A stretch of DNA of 12,309 bases from Mycobacteriaceae bacterium (lineage in GTDB: Bacteria; Actinomycetota; Actinomycetes; Mycobacteriales; Mycobacteriaceae), in contig JAFAWC010000182.1 in assembly GCA_019242135.1 (NCBI GenBank), positions 1-12,309 on the forward strand. The letters run 5' to 3'. The translations under genes and the position numbers were made by a program. How positions within the stretch are numbered: position 1 is the stretch's first letter; each line of letters opens with the position of its first letter. Below, piece after piece: positions 1 through 7,119 of the stretch. Below the pieces are notes generated by a model. That model was not told where the DNA came from and searched no databases. It saw only the letters and a program-made list of their open reading frames with translations.

Positions 1-101
1 GCGACGGCAAGGTCGAGCCCGCGCGGGGCAGCGAGCAGGTTCACCATGGTCCGGTCCAGCGCCAACAGCAGCTGACCGAGTCCCACGCCGGCCGATCCCA
101 T
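1..101 (-). CDS. pruC: PucR-type transcriptional regulator of proline utilisation, N-terminal fragment (PruC)
   Basis: Partial gene: 33 codons from an ATG at position 101 reading leftward, then the window ends. The visible peptide begins MGSAGVGLGQLLLALDRTMV and continues NLLAAPRGLDLAV. This resembles the N-terminus of PucR-family regulators, whose HTH lies near the C-terminus outside the window. Mycobacterial proline loci carry such a gene (Rv1186c in M. tuberculosis, PruC in M. smegmatis) divergent from pruA, and that is the arrangement here. I therefore infer that it controls pruA-pruB in response to proline. The start is supported by a -10-like TAAAAT 8 nt upstream on the minus strand, suggesting a leaderless or nearly leaderless message. 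A second in-frame ATG lies 18 codons further in. Identification rests on context plus a short peptide, so the family call is moderate. Confidence 0.65.
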   Translation of the reverse strand, partial: MGSAGVGLGQLLLALDRTMVNLLAAPRGLDLAV

Positions 102-151
102 GTTGTGCGATTTTACTAGCAGTAATCCCAACAGTTGTCGGATCACACAAC
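102..151. promoter_or_regulatory. Inverted repeat in the pruC-pruA intergenic region, candidate operator
   Basis: The left arm GTTGTGCGAT (102-111) and the right arm ATCACACAAC (142-151) are inverted copies with one mismatch in ten, separated by 30 bp. Between them, 129-137 reads CAACAGTTG, itself a perfect palindrome about a central A. The left arm lies between the pruC start and its -10 box, and the right arm is about 35 bp upstream of the pruA start. This suits a regulator that controls both its own gene and the pruA-pruB operon. Binding by PruC is inference; the repeat itself is seen directly. Confidence 0.45.
110..115 (-). promoter_or_regulatory. Candidate -10 box of pruC
   Basis: On the minus strand this reads TAAAAT, a match to the mycobacterial TANNNT -10 pattern. 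It ends 8 nt before the pruC ATG, so transcription would begin at or next to the start codon. No Shine-Dalgarno sequence is present, which fits a leaderless message. The hexamer overlaps the left arm of the inverted repeat at 102-111. Confidence 0.45.
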
Positions 152-185
152 CCGTGGGCGCATCGCGCCGGGGATGCTTACCGGT

Positions 186-1820
186 ATGGACGCGATCACC
201 GACGTACCGCTGCCGGCCAACGAGCCGGTCCACGATTACGGCCCGGGCAGCCCCGAACGCGGCCGCCTGATCGCCGCGCTAAAAACATTGGCCGCCGAGC
301 CGATCGACCTGCCTCACGTGATCGGCGGCGAACACCGGATGGGCGGCGGCGGCGCCGTCGAGGTCGTGCAGCCGCACCGCCACTCCGCCCGGCTGGGCAC
401 GTTGAGCAACGCCACGCATGCCGACGCAGTCGCCGCGGTGGAGGCCGCGCTGGCCGCCAAGGCGCAGTGGGCGGCAACGCCGTTTGACGACCGCGCCGCC
501 GTGTTCCTGCGAGCGGCCGAGCTGATGTCCGGGCCATGGCGTGAGAAGCTCGCGGCCGCGACGATGCTGGGCCAATCCAAGAGCGCGTATCAGGCCGAGA
601 TCGACGCGCCGTGCGAACTCGTCGACTTCTGGCGGTTCAACGTCGCGTTCGCCCGCCAGATGCTCACGCAACAACCGATCAGCACCCGGGGTGTATGGAA
701 CCGCACCGACTACCGTCCGCTGGAAGGCTTCGTCTACGCGATCACCCCGTTCAACTTCACCGCGATCGCCGGAAATCTGCCGACAGCGCCGGCACTGATG
801 GGCAACACCGTGGTGTGGAAACCATCAATCACGCAGACGTTGTCGGCGTATCTGACGATGCAGGTACTCGAGGCCGCCGGGCTGCCGCCCGGAGTGATCA
901 ACCTCGTGGCGGGCGATGGGTTCGAGGTGTCGGAGGTGCTGCTGGGGGATCCGCGGCTGGCCGGCATCCACTTCACCGGGTCGACGGTCACGTTCCAGCA
1001 CCTGTGGCGCGAGGTCGGCAGCCACATCGAGCGCTATCACACCTACCCGCGTCTGGTCGGCGAGACCGGCGGAAAGGACTTCGTGCTCGCGCACTCGTCC
1101 GCGCACCCCGATGTCCTGCGCACGGCGTTGATTCGGGGGGCGTTCGACTATCAGGGCCAAAAGTGCTCGGCCGCCTCGCGCGCCTTCATCGCGCGGTCGG
1201 TATGGCACCAAATGGGCGACGGCTTCCTCGAGGCCACCGCGGCCCTGCCCTACGGCGATGTCACCGATCTGTCGAATTTCGGTGGCGCGCTGATCGACGC
1301 GCGCGCGTTCGGGAAGAACGTCGCGGCCATCGAACGCGCCAAGGGCGCACCCGGCGTGACGATCGCGGTGGGCGGCGAATACGACGACACCGAAGGGTAT
1401 TTCGTCCGCCCAACGGTGCTGCTGTCCGACGACCCGGCCGACGATGCCTTCTGCACCGAGTATTTCGGCCCGATCATCGCGGTGCATGTGTACCCCGACG
1501 ACCGCTACGACGAAATCCTGGAGGTTGTCGACCGTGGCACGAAATACGCGTTGACCGGCGCCGTGATTGCCGAGGACCGAGCGGCGGTGCAGCAGGCCAC
1601 CGACCGGCTGCGCTTCGCTGCGGGCAATTTCTATGTCAACGACAAGCCGACCGGCGCAGTCGTCGGGCAGCAGCCGTTCGGTGGCTCGCGGGCCTCAGGC
1701 ACCAACGACAAGGCCGGCTCGGCGCTGAACCTCGTGCGGTGGACCTCCGCGCGATCGATCAAGGAAAACTTCCTCGCGCCGACCGACCACCCCTATCCGC
1801 ACATGGTCGAGTCGTCATGA
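186..1820 (+). CDS. pruA: L-glutamate gamma-semialdehyde dehydrogenase (1-pyrroline-5-carboxylate dehydrogenase)
   Basis: Oxidises glutamate-gamma-semialdehyde, which is in equilibrium with 1-pyrroline-5-carboxylate, to glutamate with NAD+; this is the second step of proline catabolism. The 544-residue protein is an aldehyde dehydrogenase of normal family length. The catalytic cysteine is Cys327 in GQKCSA and the general-base region is Glu293 in GETGGKD. The NAD-binding segment includes ITPFNFTAIAGN, GNTVVWKPS and HFTGST, and the C-terminal part has NFYVNDKPTGA and QQPFGGSR. The ATG at 186 gives the N-terminus MDAITDVPLPANEPVHDY, which aligns with M. tuberculosis Rv1187. An upstream TTG (135) and ATG (174) are in frame but would add residues not expected in the family. 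It overlaps pruB by 4 bp. The gene diverges from pruC, which probably regulates it. Confidence 0.95.
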   Translation: MDAITDVPLPANEPVHDYGPGSPERGRLIAALKTLAAEPIDLPHVIGGEHRMGGGGAVEVVQPHRHSARLGTLSNATHADAVAAVEAALAAKAQWAATPFDDRAAVFLRAAELMSGPWREKLAAATMLGQSKSAYQAEIDAPCELVDFWRFNVAFARQMLTQQPISTRGVWNRTDYRPLEGFVYAITPFNFTAIAGNLPTAPALMGNTVVWKPSITQTLSAYLTMQVLEAAGLPPGVINLVAGDGFEVSEVLLGDPRLAGIHFTGSTVTFQHLWREVGSHIERYHTYPRLVGETGGKDFVLAHSSAHPDVLRTALIRGAFDYQGQKCSAASRAFIARSVWHQMGDGFLEATAALPYGDVTDLSNFGGALIDARAFGKNVAAIERAKGAPGVTIAVGGEYDDTEGYFVRPTVLLSDDPADDAFCTEYFGPIIAVHVYPDDRYDEILEVVDRGTKYALTGAVIAEDRAAVQQATDRLRFAAGNFYVNDKPTGAVVGQQPFGGSRASGTNDKAGSALNLVRWTSARSIKENFLAPTDHPYPHMVESS

Positions 1821-2812
1821 CCGCGGGTAAATCGGTGCTTCGCGCGAGCGGTCTTTTCGGTTCGACCGCCCGACCGGTGATCCTTGCCGCCAGCCGGTCA
1901 CGACGCTTGCCGCGCATCGCGCAGCGATGGCGGGTCGCGCGGCGCGTGGTGCAGCGCTTTGTGCCCGGGGAGTCGCTCCAGGATGCGCTGCGATCGGTTG
2001 CTGTCCTGCGGGTTTCGGGTCGCCTGGTGTCGATCGACTACCTCGGCGAAGACGTCACCGACACCGACGGTGCGAATGCCACTGTCGACGCGTATCTGGG
2101 CGTCCTCGAGGCGCTGGGCCGCCGCGCCGACGCGAATCCGGCCGGCGTGCGCCCGCTGGAGGTGTCGGTGAAGCTTTCGGCGCTCGGTCAGGCGCTGCCG
2201 CGGGATGGCGAGAAGGTCGCGTTGGAGAACGCGCACGCCATCTGCACGGCGGCCAACCGGGCCGGTGTCTGGGTGACGGTGGATGCCGAGGACCACACCA
2301 CCACCGATTCGACGCTGTCGATCGTCCGCGAGCTGCGCGCGGACTTCGACTGGCTGGGCACGGTTCTGCAGGCGTATCTGCGACGCACGTACGCCGACTG
2401 CCGTGAATTCGCGTCCTCGGGCGCGCGGATCCGGTTGTGCAAGGGTGCTTATGACGAGCCTTCGTCGGTGGCCTACCGTGATCGCGACGACGTCACCGAC
2501 AGCTACCTGCGGTGCCTGAAGGTACTGATGGCCGGGGCGGCGTATCCGATGGTCGCCTCCCACGACCCGGCCGTGATTGCCTCAGCCGGTGAGTTGGCCC
2601 GTGACGCCGGCCGCGGCACAGGCGATTTCGAATACCAGATGCTCTACGGGATCCGTGATCCCGAGCAACGCCGGCTCACCGACCTCGGCGATGCGGTGCG
2701 GGTCTACGTCCCGTTCGGGACTCAGTGGTACGGCTACCTCGTTCGGCGGCTGGCCGAACGCCCAGCCAACCTCACGTTCTTCCTGCGCGCGCTCGCCGAG
2801 CGGCGCGGATGA
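1817..2812 (+). CDS. pruB: Proline dehydrogenase (monofunctional, FAD-dependent)
   Basis: Catalyses the first step of proline breakdown, FAD-linked oxidation of proline to 1-pyrroline-5-carboxylate, passing electrons to the respiratory quinone pool. The 331-residue protein has the PRODH beta-alpha barrel motifs in order: DYLGE (75-79), SVKLSALG (117-124, with the substrate-pocket lysine), VTVDAEDH (153-160), LQAYLRR (184-190), RLCKGAYDE (206-214), ASHDP (247-251), EYQMLYGIR (272-280) and YLVRRLAER (307-315). The last carries the arginine pair that binds the proline carboxylate in PutA-type enzymes. The start ATG overlaps the pruA stop as ATGA, so translation is probably coupled and the two genes share one message. 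The open frame extends far upstream antiparallel to nothing real, but only this ATG makes family sense. The gene is also called putB or listed as Rv1188 in M. tuberculosis. Confidence 0.95.
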   Translation: MTAGKSVLRASGLFGSTARPVILAASRSRRLPRIAQRWRVARRVVQRFVPGESLQDALRSVAVLRVSGRLVSIDYLGEDVTDTDGANATVDAYLGVLEALGRRADANPAGVRPLEVSVKLSALGQALPRDGEKVALENAHAICTAANRAGVWVTVDAEDHTTTDSTLSIVRELRADFDWLGTVLQAYLRRTYADCREFASSGARIRLCKGAYDEPSSVAYRDRDDVTDSYLRCLKVLMAGAAYPMVASHDPAVIASAGELARDAGRGTGDFEYQMLYGIRDPEQRRLTDLGDAVRVYVPFGTQWYGYLVRRLAERPANLTFFLRALAERRG

Positions 2813-2833
2813 ATCCAAACCCTCACCGTCGCG

Positions 2834-2858
2834 CCACGAATTCAAACCATTCTCGTGG
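2834..2858. terminator. Weak hairpin between convergent pruB and Nudix genes
   Basis: CCACGA (2834-2839) and TCGTGG (2853-2858) form a perfect 6-bp stem with a 13-nt loop in the 80-bp gap between two genes that converge. The position suits a bidirectional terminator, but there is no T-tract on either strand and the stem is short. It is only a candidate. Confidence 0.2.
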
Positions 2859-2892
2859 GTACACCTCGATCCGGACCCGGGCGCGGCAGCGC

Positions 2893-3429
2893 TCAACGCC
2901 GGCGCAGCAGGAACAGCCCATACGCCGCGATCGACTGGGCATCGGTGACCACTCCCGAGCCGATCATCTCCTCGACGTCGGCACGTGAGAACCACGCGCT
3001 GACCATGTCCTGCTCCTCGTGCTCTCGGTCTGACTCGCCCTCGACGATTCCCGTTGCCAAAAAGACCCAGCCCCGCTGGCTGCTCATGCCCGGAGCGACG
3101 TCAACCTGCCCGAGCACTTCGAACGACGTCGCCCGTAAGCCGGTTTCCTCACGCAGCTCACGCTCGGCAAGCTGGGCCGGTTCTACGTGCGCCAGGTCGG
3201 GCGCGGTGCCCTGAGGGAACTCCCAGCGCCGCACGCCAAGGGGATACCGGAACTGCTCGACCAGCCGGAACCGCTGCCCGTCGTAGGCCATCACGAGCGC
3301 GAACGTCGGCTTGTCCACCACGCTGTAGATGCCGACGCTGCCGTCCGGGCGGCGGATCTCGTCCTCGCGCAGGACCATCCAGCGGTTGCGATAGATTTCC
3401 CGCGACCCGATGGGTTCGATGAAGGGCAC
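2893..3429 (-). CDS. Nudix hydrolase, ADP-sugar pyrophosphatase-like
   Basis: Predicted to hydrolyse a nucleoside diphosphate linked to another group, most likely ADP-ribose or a related ADP-sugar. The 178-residue protein has the N-terminal strands typical of the ADP-ribose pyrophosphatase group and the motif RRWEFPQG (67-74) just ahead of the Nudix box. The catalytic core is RELREETGL (90-98), which keeps the metal-binding Glu91, Glu94 and Glu95. The first half of the box is irregular: Gly74 lies two residues too far upstream and the usual mid-box Glu is Val82. An acidic stretch EHEEQDM (136-142) is a likely second metal or substrate loop. I chose the GTG at 3429 (peptide VPFIEPIGSREIY) because longer starts run over fadD36 and because GATACT lies 6 nt upstream. 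It diverges from fadD36 and converges with pruB. The substrate is not determined by sequence. Confidence 0.85.
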   Translation of the reverse strand: MPFIEPIGSREIYRNRWMVLREDEIRRPDGSVGIYSVVDKPTFALVMAYDGQRFRLVEQFRYPLGVRRWEFPQGTAPDLAHVEPAQLAERELREETGLRATSFEVLGQVDVAPGMSSQRGWVFLATGIVEGESDREHEEQDMVSAWFSRADVEEMIGSGVVTDAQSIAAYGLFLLRRR

Positions 3430-3435
3430 GTCGCC

Positions 3436-3441
3436 AGTATC
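3436..3441 (-). promoter_or_regulatory. Candidate -10 box of the Nudix gene
   Basis: The minus strand reads GATACT, close to TATACT and keeping the conserved A2 and T6. It is followed by 6 nt and then the GTG start. No Shine-Dalgarno sequence is present, so a leaderless message is likely. Confidence 0.4.
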
Positions 3442-3458
3442 GCGATTGTCGCCGCGGG

Positions 3459-3464
3459 TAGCCT
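3459..3464 (+). promoter_or_regulatory. Candidate -10 box of fadD36
   Basis: TAGCCT matches TANNNT and is followed by 7 nt and the GTG start of fadD36. There is no Shine-Dalgarno sequence. The same hexamer recurs before the small membrane gene (minus strand, 9547-9552) and near the dapE start (7127-7132). Confidence 0.5.
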
Positions 3465-3471
3465 CGCTGGC

Positions 3472-4890
3472 GTGCTGCTGCCCTCGCTGAACCCTGCCGC
3501 GGTTGCGGCCGGCGACGACCTGAGCGACGCCGTCGTGATCGGGTCGGACGCTGACCGTGTCTCGCTGAGCCGCAGTGATCTTGTCGGCGCCGCGACGTCG
3601 GTGGCGGAGCGCGTCGGCGGTGCGCGGCAGGTGGCGGTGCTGGCCACACCGACGCCCGCGACGGTGCTGGCCGTCGCTGGCTGTCTGATCGCCGGCGTGC
3701 CGGTGGTGCCGGTTCCCGCCGACGTCGGGCTCGCCGAACGCCGCCACATCCTCACCGATTCGGGCGCGCAGGCATGGCTGGGCGAGAAACCCGCCGAGAC
3801 CGAGGGCCTCCCACACATTCCGGTGCGTCTGCACGCGCGGTCCTGGCACCGGTATCCGGAGCCGGCGCCCGACGCGACCGCCCTAGTCGTGTACACCTCG
3901 GGTACCACCGGGCCGCCGAAGGGTGTCGTGCTGAGCCGGCGCGCGATCGCCGCCGACCTCGACGCGCTGGCTGAGGCGTGGCAGTGGACACCGGACGACA
4001 CGCTGGTGCACGGCTTGCCGCTGTTTCATGTGCACGGTCTGGTGCTTGGGTTGCTCGGCTCGCTGCGAATCGGCAACCGGTTCACCCACACCGGCAAGCC
4101 CACACCTGAGGGGTATGCCCGTGCGGGCGGCACGCTGTACTTCGGGGTGCCGACGGTGTGGTCGCGAATGGTCGCGGACCGCGCGTCCGCGGAGACGCTG
4201 CGCCGGGCGCGTCTGCTGGTGTCCGGTAGCGCGCCGCTGCCGGTGCCGGTGTTCGAACGCCTCGCCCAGCTCACCGGGCACCTGCCGGTCGAGCGGTACG
4301 GCACCAGCGAGTCGCTGATCACCTTGAGCACCCGGGCCGACGGCGAAAGACGCCCGGGTTGGGTGGGGCTGCCGATCGCCGGGGTCGAGACGCGCCTCGT
4401 GGACGACGACGACGCGCCGGGCGCCCATGACGGCGACAGCCTGGCGCGGCTGCAGGTGCGGGGACCGACGCTGTTCGATGGGTATCTGGGTCGGCCCGAC
4501 GCGACCGCCGCGGCGTTTACCGACGACGGCTGGTACCGGACCGGCGATGTGGCGGTCATCGACGGCGAGGGGATGCACCGAATCGTCGGCCGTGAGTCCA
4601 CCGACCTGATCAAGTCAGGCGGCTACCGCATTGGTGCGGGGGAGGTGGAAACGGCGCTGCTGGGTCACCCCGACGTGTCCGAGGCTGCGGTCGTGGGAAT
4701 GCCCGATGACGACCTCGGCCAGAAGATCGTTGCGTTCGTCGTCGGTGATGTCGAGCCCGGCGCCGTGATCGACTATGTAGCACAACAACTTTCGATTCAC
4801 AAGCGACCGCGGGAGGTCCGAGTGGTCGACGCGCTGCCGCGCAACGCATTGGGTAAGGTTCTCAAAAAGGAGCTCACGACAGGGAGTTGA
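3472..4890 (+). CDS. fadD36: Acyl-CoA synthetase FadD36, MatB-like (possible malonyl/methylmalonyl-CoA synthetase)
   Basis: An adenylate-forming enzyme that activates a carboxylic acid with ATP and CoA. The 472-residue protein has the P-loop YTSGTTGPPKG (141-151), LPLFHVHGLVLG (182-193), ERYGTSES (274-281), YRTGDVAVID near the hinge, LIKSGGYRIGAGEVE, and the C-terminal catalytic lysine Lys462 in NALGKVLKK. Length and sequence match Rv1193 FadD36 of M. tuberculosis. It is short for a long-chain FadD, and from memory its middle resembles actinomycete MatB closely, including the ERYG arginine (Arg275) reported to hold the second carboxylate of malonate. A dicarboxylate such as malonate or methylmalonate is therefore a plausible substrate; this is inference. 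The start is the GTG at 3472, 7 nt after TAGCCT. It diverges from the Nudix gene and converges on dapD with 19 bp between stops. Confidence 0.88.
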   Translation: MLLPSLNPAAVAAGDDLSDAVVIGSDADRVSLSRSDLVGAATSVAERVGGARQVAVLATPTPATVLAVAGCLIAGVPVVPVPADVGLAERRHILTDSGAQAWLGEKPAETEGLPHIPVRLHARSWHRYPEPAPDATALVVYTSGTTGPPKGVVLSRRAIAADLDALAEAWQWTPDDTLVHGLPLFHVHGLVLGLLGSLRIGNRFTHTGKPTPEGYARAGGTLYFGVPTVWSRMVADRASAETLRRARLLVSGSAPLPVPVFERLAQLTGHLPVERYGTSESLITLSTRADGERRPGWVGLPIAGVETRLVDDDDAPGAHDGDSLARLQVRGPTLFDGYLGRPDATAAAFTDDGWYRTGDVAVIDGEGMHRIVGRESTDLIKSGGYRIGAGEVETALLGHPDVSEAAVVGMPDDDLGQKIVAFVVGDVEPGAVIDYVAQQLSIHKRPREVRVVDALPRNALGKVLKKELTTGS

Positions 4891-4909
4891 GCAGCGACGC
4901 CGACCGCCG

Positions 4910-5854
4910 TCAGTTTGCGTGCAACTGCTCGTTCAGCGTGATGCCCTTCCCGTCGCGGGAGAGGACCTCGACCGCGCCGGTCACCGAGTTGCGGCGGAAA
5001 AGCACGTTGTCGGCACCGGAGAGCTCTCGCGCCTTAACGGTCGTGCCGTCGGGGGTGGTCACTCTGGTCCCGGCGGTCACGTACAGCCCGGCTTCGACCA
5101 CGCAGTCGTCGCCAAGCGGGATCCCCAGTCCGGAGTTGGCGCCCAGCAGGCATCGTTTCCCGATTGAAATCACTTGCGTGCCACCGCCGGACAACGTCCC
5201 CATGATGGAGGCGCCGCCACCGACGTCGGAGCCGTCGCCGACGAGCACGCCCGCGGAGATCCTGCCTTCGACCATCGATGCACCCAGTGTGCCGGCGTTG
5301 AAGTTGACGAAGCCCTCGTGCATCACGGTGGTGCCGGGTGCCAGATGCGCGCCGAGGCGCACTCGGTCGGCGTCGGCAATGCGCACACCGCTCGGCATCA
5401 CGTAGTCGACCATCCGTGGAAATTTGTCGACGCCGAGCACGGTCACCGGCCCGCGCCTGCGCAGCCGGGCGCGCACGGTTTCGAAGCCCTCTACCGCGCA
5501 CGGGCCGTGGTTGGTCCACACCACGTTCGTCAGCACACCGAAGATTCCGTCGACGTTCGCGTCGTGGGGCTTGATCAGCCGATGCGACAGCAGATGCAGC
5601 CGCAGATACGCGTCGTACGCGTCGGCGGGCGGGTCGGCCAGCGAGCCGATGACCGTAAGGACAGCCACGACATCCACGTTTCGGTCGATGTCGCCCCCAG
5701 CCAGTGCGGCGAGCTCAGCCGGCAGCTCGGCGACCGAGACCTTCGCGGTTCCCCCTGGCTCAGTCGCGTCGAGGGCGGGTGCCGGGAACCAGACGTCGAG
5801 CACCGCACCATCGGCGGCGATGGTGGCCAACCCCAGGCCCGCAGCAGAAGTCAC
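4910..5854 (-). CDS. dapD: 2,3,4,5-tetrahydropyridine-2,6-dicarboxylate N-succinyltransferase
   Basis: Transfers succinyl from succinyl-CoA to tetrahydrodipicolinate in the succinylase route to meso-diaminopimelate and lysine, acting in the cytoplasm as a trimer. The 314-residue protein is the long actinobacterial form, close to the 317-residue M. tuberculosis Rv1201c. Key segments are [18 protein letters not shown] (108-125), [11 protein letters not shown] (142-152), the left-handed beta-helix repeats, [19 protein letters not shown] (179-197) with catalytic Glu196, and the glycine-rich succinyl-CoA site [20 protein letters not shown]. The C-terminus LNEQLHAN is typical. The GTG start at 5854 has no Shine-Dalgarno sequence. 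It lies 4 nt after the stop of the split-barrel gene upstream, and TAACGT is placed 8 nt before it, so both co-transcription and an internal promoter are possible. It converges with fadD36. Confidence 0.96.
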   Translation of the reverse strand: MTSAAGLGLATIAADGAVLDVWFPAPALDATEPGGTAKVSVAELPAELAALAGGDIDRNVDVVAVLTVIGSLADPPADAYDAYLRLHLLSHRLIKPHDANVDGIFGVLTNVVWTNHGPCAVEGFETVRARLRRRGPVTVLGVDKFPRMVDYVMPSGVRIADADRVRLGAHLAPGTTVMHEGFVNFNAGTLGASMVEGRISAGVLVGDGSDVGGGASIMGTLSGGGTQVISIGKRCLLGANSGLGIPLGDDCVVEAGLYVTAGTRVTTPDGTTVKARELSGADNVLFRRNSVTGAVEVLSRDGKGITLNEQLHAN

Positions 5855-5858
5855 GAGG

Positions 5859-6284
5859 CTAGACGTTACTGGGTCCGCGATTCAAACCGGCGTCGCCGGC
5901 ATCTGCTTCGGCTGCCAGCGATAGGCAGGTGGGAGGACCGTCCGGTAGCCCGGCGAGCCGGTGAAGGATGCCGCCGACGACGGCGATTCGCAGCATGCTC
6001 ACATCACGTTCGTTCGGTTTGCCGATCTGTTCGGCGGTGCCATCGACGATCAGCTGGTACTCGCCGGCGCCGGTGGGATTCCACACGATGGTCAAGCCTG
6101 GATGGCTCGTCACGTTCGATCGGGTGCGAGATCCGACCTCGGTGACCAGCCGGTCGCGATCGAATCCGATCATCGCCGTAACCACGTGCGGACGCAGAGA
6201 TTCGTTCACCGACACGAGCGTCGCCCGCGACCCGAATTCGCCGATCAACCGCCTGACATCGTCGAACTCGGCGTCGTGGGCCAT
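5859..6284 (-). CDS. Pyridoxamine 5'-phosphate oxidase-like flavin split-barrel protein
   Basis: A 141-residue protein with the strand pattern of the split-barrel flavin-binding fold: [18 protein letters not shown] (21-38), [20 protein letters not shown] (45-64), TIVWNP (65-70) and [13 protein letters not shown] (76-88). Such proteins bind FMN or coenzyme F420; members include oxidoreductases and haem-degrading enzymes. Sequence does not say which cofactor or substrate applies. The C-terminal tail after about residue 115 is low in structure. I chose the ATG at 6284 because TACGAT stands exactly 6 nt upstream, the leaderless arrangement. A GTG one codon earlier is possible. The gene begins 35 bp after the oxygenase gene and ends 4 nt before dapD, so all three may be co-transcribed. 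The fold call is good, the function is unknown. Confidence 0.72.
   Translation of the reverse strand: MAHDAEFDDVRRLIGEFGSRATLVSVNESLRPHVVTAMIGFDRDRLVTEVGSRTRSNVTSHPGLTIVWNPTGAGEYQLIVDGTAEQIGKPNERDVSMLRIAVVGGILHRLAGLPDGPPTCLSLAAEADAGDAGLNRGPSNV
5863..5868 (-). promoter_or_regulatory. Candidate internal -10 box of dapD
   Basis: The minus strand reads TAACGT, a TANNNT match 8 nt before the dapD GTG, inside the last codons of the upstream split-barrel gene. It would let dapD be transcribed independently of the genes before it. A TAGCCT also occurs just 1 nt before the GTG, which is too close to serve it. Confidence 0.35.
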
Positions 6285-6290
6285 CACCGC

Positions 6291-6296
6291 ATCGTA
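6291..6296 (-). promoter_or_regulatory. Candidate -10 box of the split-barrel gene
   Basis: The minus strand reads TACGAT, a TANNNT match, followed by 6 nt and the ATG at 6284. It lies in the 35-bp gap after the oxygenase stop, so it could start a transcript covering the split-barrel gene and dapD without the oxygenase. Confidence 0.5.
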
Positions 6297-6319
6297 CGTC
6301 GCGATGCACCACGGTTTTT

Positions 6320-7033
6320 TTACACAGCGTCGTGAAAGATCACACCCAATGTGTGCCGAGTTCCCGACCGCACTCGGCTGACCCCATGACGGACGTTGGC
6401 TCGATAGTGCCCGCGCTGACCCCTCACCGGGCGGATCTGGTTCGGAAAGATCAGTAACTGGCCCCGGTCGAGCGTGATCGCTTCGCCGATGGATTGTGCC
6501 CGCGGGCGCTGGGTGACGAGCAGGAATTCTCCGCCGGTGAAATCGCTGCCGCACTGGCTGAGCACCGTGAGCGCTTGAAATGGGAATCCGACCCGCCCGT
6601 AGGTGTCCTGGTGCAGGGTGTTGAAGTCATCCTGCTGATACCGAAAAAGCAACGGCGTCGGGCGGTGTTGTCCATGTCGGTGGCATATCTCCAGGAAATC
6701 GGAAAGCGTCGCAGGGAAGGCCGGACGGGATTGTGCACCGTCGAGACGGCGGGACCAGGCGTTGGCGATGTCCGCCAGCGGCGGGTAAAGCGCTTGGCGC
6801 AGTTGCTGTACGGATTCGGGAAGCGGGTAATCGAAATACCTGTACACACCGGAGCCGAACCGGTGCCGACGCATGTCGACCGTGGCGCGGAAGTAGTGGT
6901 CGTCGTGGAACAGCGTCGTCAGGTAACGGCATTCGCTGGCCGTCAAGACCTTCTGTGTGATCGCGTAGCCGTCGTCGTCGAGTTTTCGTCGGAGCCGGGT
7001 CCAGTCCAGGTTCTCGATGCGTTCGGTGAGCAT
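6320..7033 (-). CDS. 2OG-Fe(II) oxygenase, COG3826/Oxygenase-NA type
   Basis: A 237-residue non-haem iron, 2-oxoglutarate-dependent oxygenase. The iron-binding triad is His141 and Asp143 in TLHQDTYG plus His216 in VRHGVSRV, and Arg226 in SGTRHTLG should bind 2-oxoglutarate. Other conserved segments are LDDDGYAI (18-25), YRYFDYPLP (64-72), [11 protein letters not shown] (123-133), [10 protein letters not shown] (164-173), VRGQRGHYR (203-211) and the end GVIFHDAV. This set matches the family described in Pfam as an oxygenase acting on damaged DNA (PF09859, COG3826), where the substrate is a prediction. The ATG at 7033 has GAAAGG 2 nt upstream, a short spacing. It diverges from dapE and heads a run with the split-barrel gene and dapD. 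No family member sits between dapD and dapE in M. tuberculosis as I recall it. Enzyme class is confident, substrate unknown. Confidence 0.88.
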   Translation of the reverse strand: MLTERIENLDWTRLRRKLDDDGYAITQKVLTASECRYLTTLFHDDHYFRATVDMRRHRFGSGVYRYFDYPLPESVQQLRQALYPPLADIANAWSRRLDGAQSRPAFPATLSDFLEICHRHGQHRPTPLLFRYQQDDFNTLHQDTYGRVGFPFQALTVLSQCGSDFTGGEFLLVTQRPRAQSIGEAITLDRGQLLIFPNQIRPVRGQRGHYRANVRHGVSRVRSGTRHTLGVIFHDAV

Positions 7034-7119
7034 TGCCTTTCACTCAACCCCATCGAGCCGGCACTGCGCTGGCGGTTTCACGACATCGCACCGCGGCTGG
7101 AATCCGGGAAACGTCGGCT

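Noticed and set aside
611..1816. Long open frame upstream of and in phase with pruB, overlapping pruA
   Set aside because: Its translation is arginine-rich low-complexity sequence typical of a wrong frame in GC-rich DNA, while the pruA frame here encodes a full aldehyde dehydrogenase. PruB starts at 1817.
3187..3471. Upstream extension of the fadD36 frame over the Nudix gene
   Set aside because: It is antisense to conserved Nudix coding sequence and would add about 95 residues not seen in FadD36 or MatB proteins.
3430..3849. N-terminal extension of the Nudix frame over the start of fadD36
   Set aside because: The added residues have no Nudix character and lie antisense to the conserved FadD36 N-terminus; the GTG at 3429 fits the family and has a promoter-like hexamer.
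4911..4927. Possible hairpin CAGTT/AACTG at the end of dapD as a terminator between converging genes
   Set aside because: Only five pairs with a seven-base loop, inside the dapD coding end and with no T-tract; not distinguishable from chance.
5174..6145. 323-codon plus-strand open frame across dapD and the split-barrel gene
   Set aside because: It is antisense to dapD, which is recognised along its full length; the translation is a histidine/arginine-rich shadow.
6315..6321. Run of seven T on the plus strand beside the oxygenase stop
   Set aside because: No GC-rich stem precedes it on the plus strand, no plus-strand gene ends there, and for the minus-strand gene the tract is A, so it is not a terminator.
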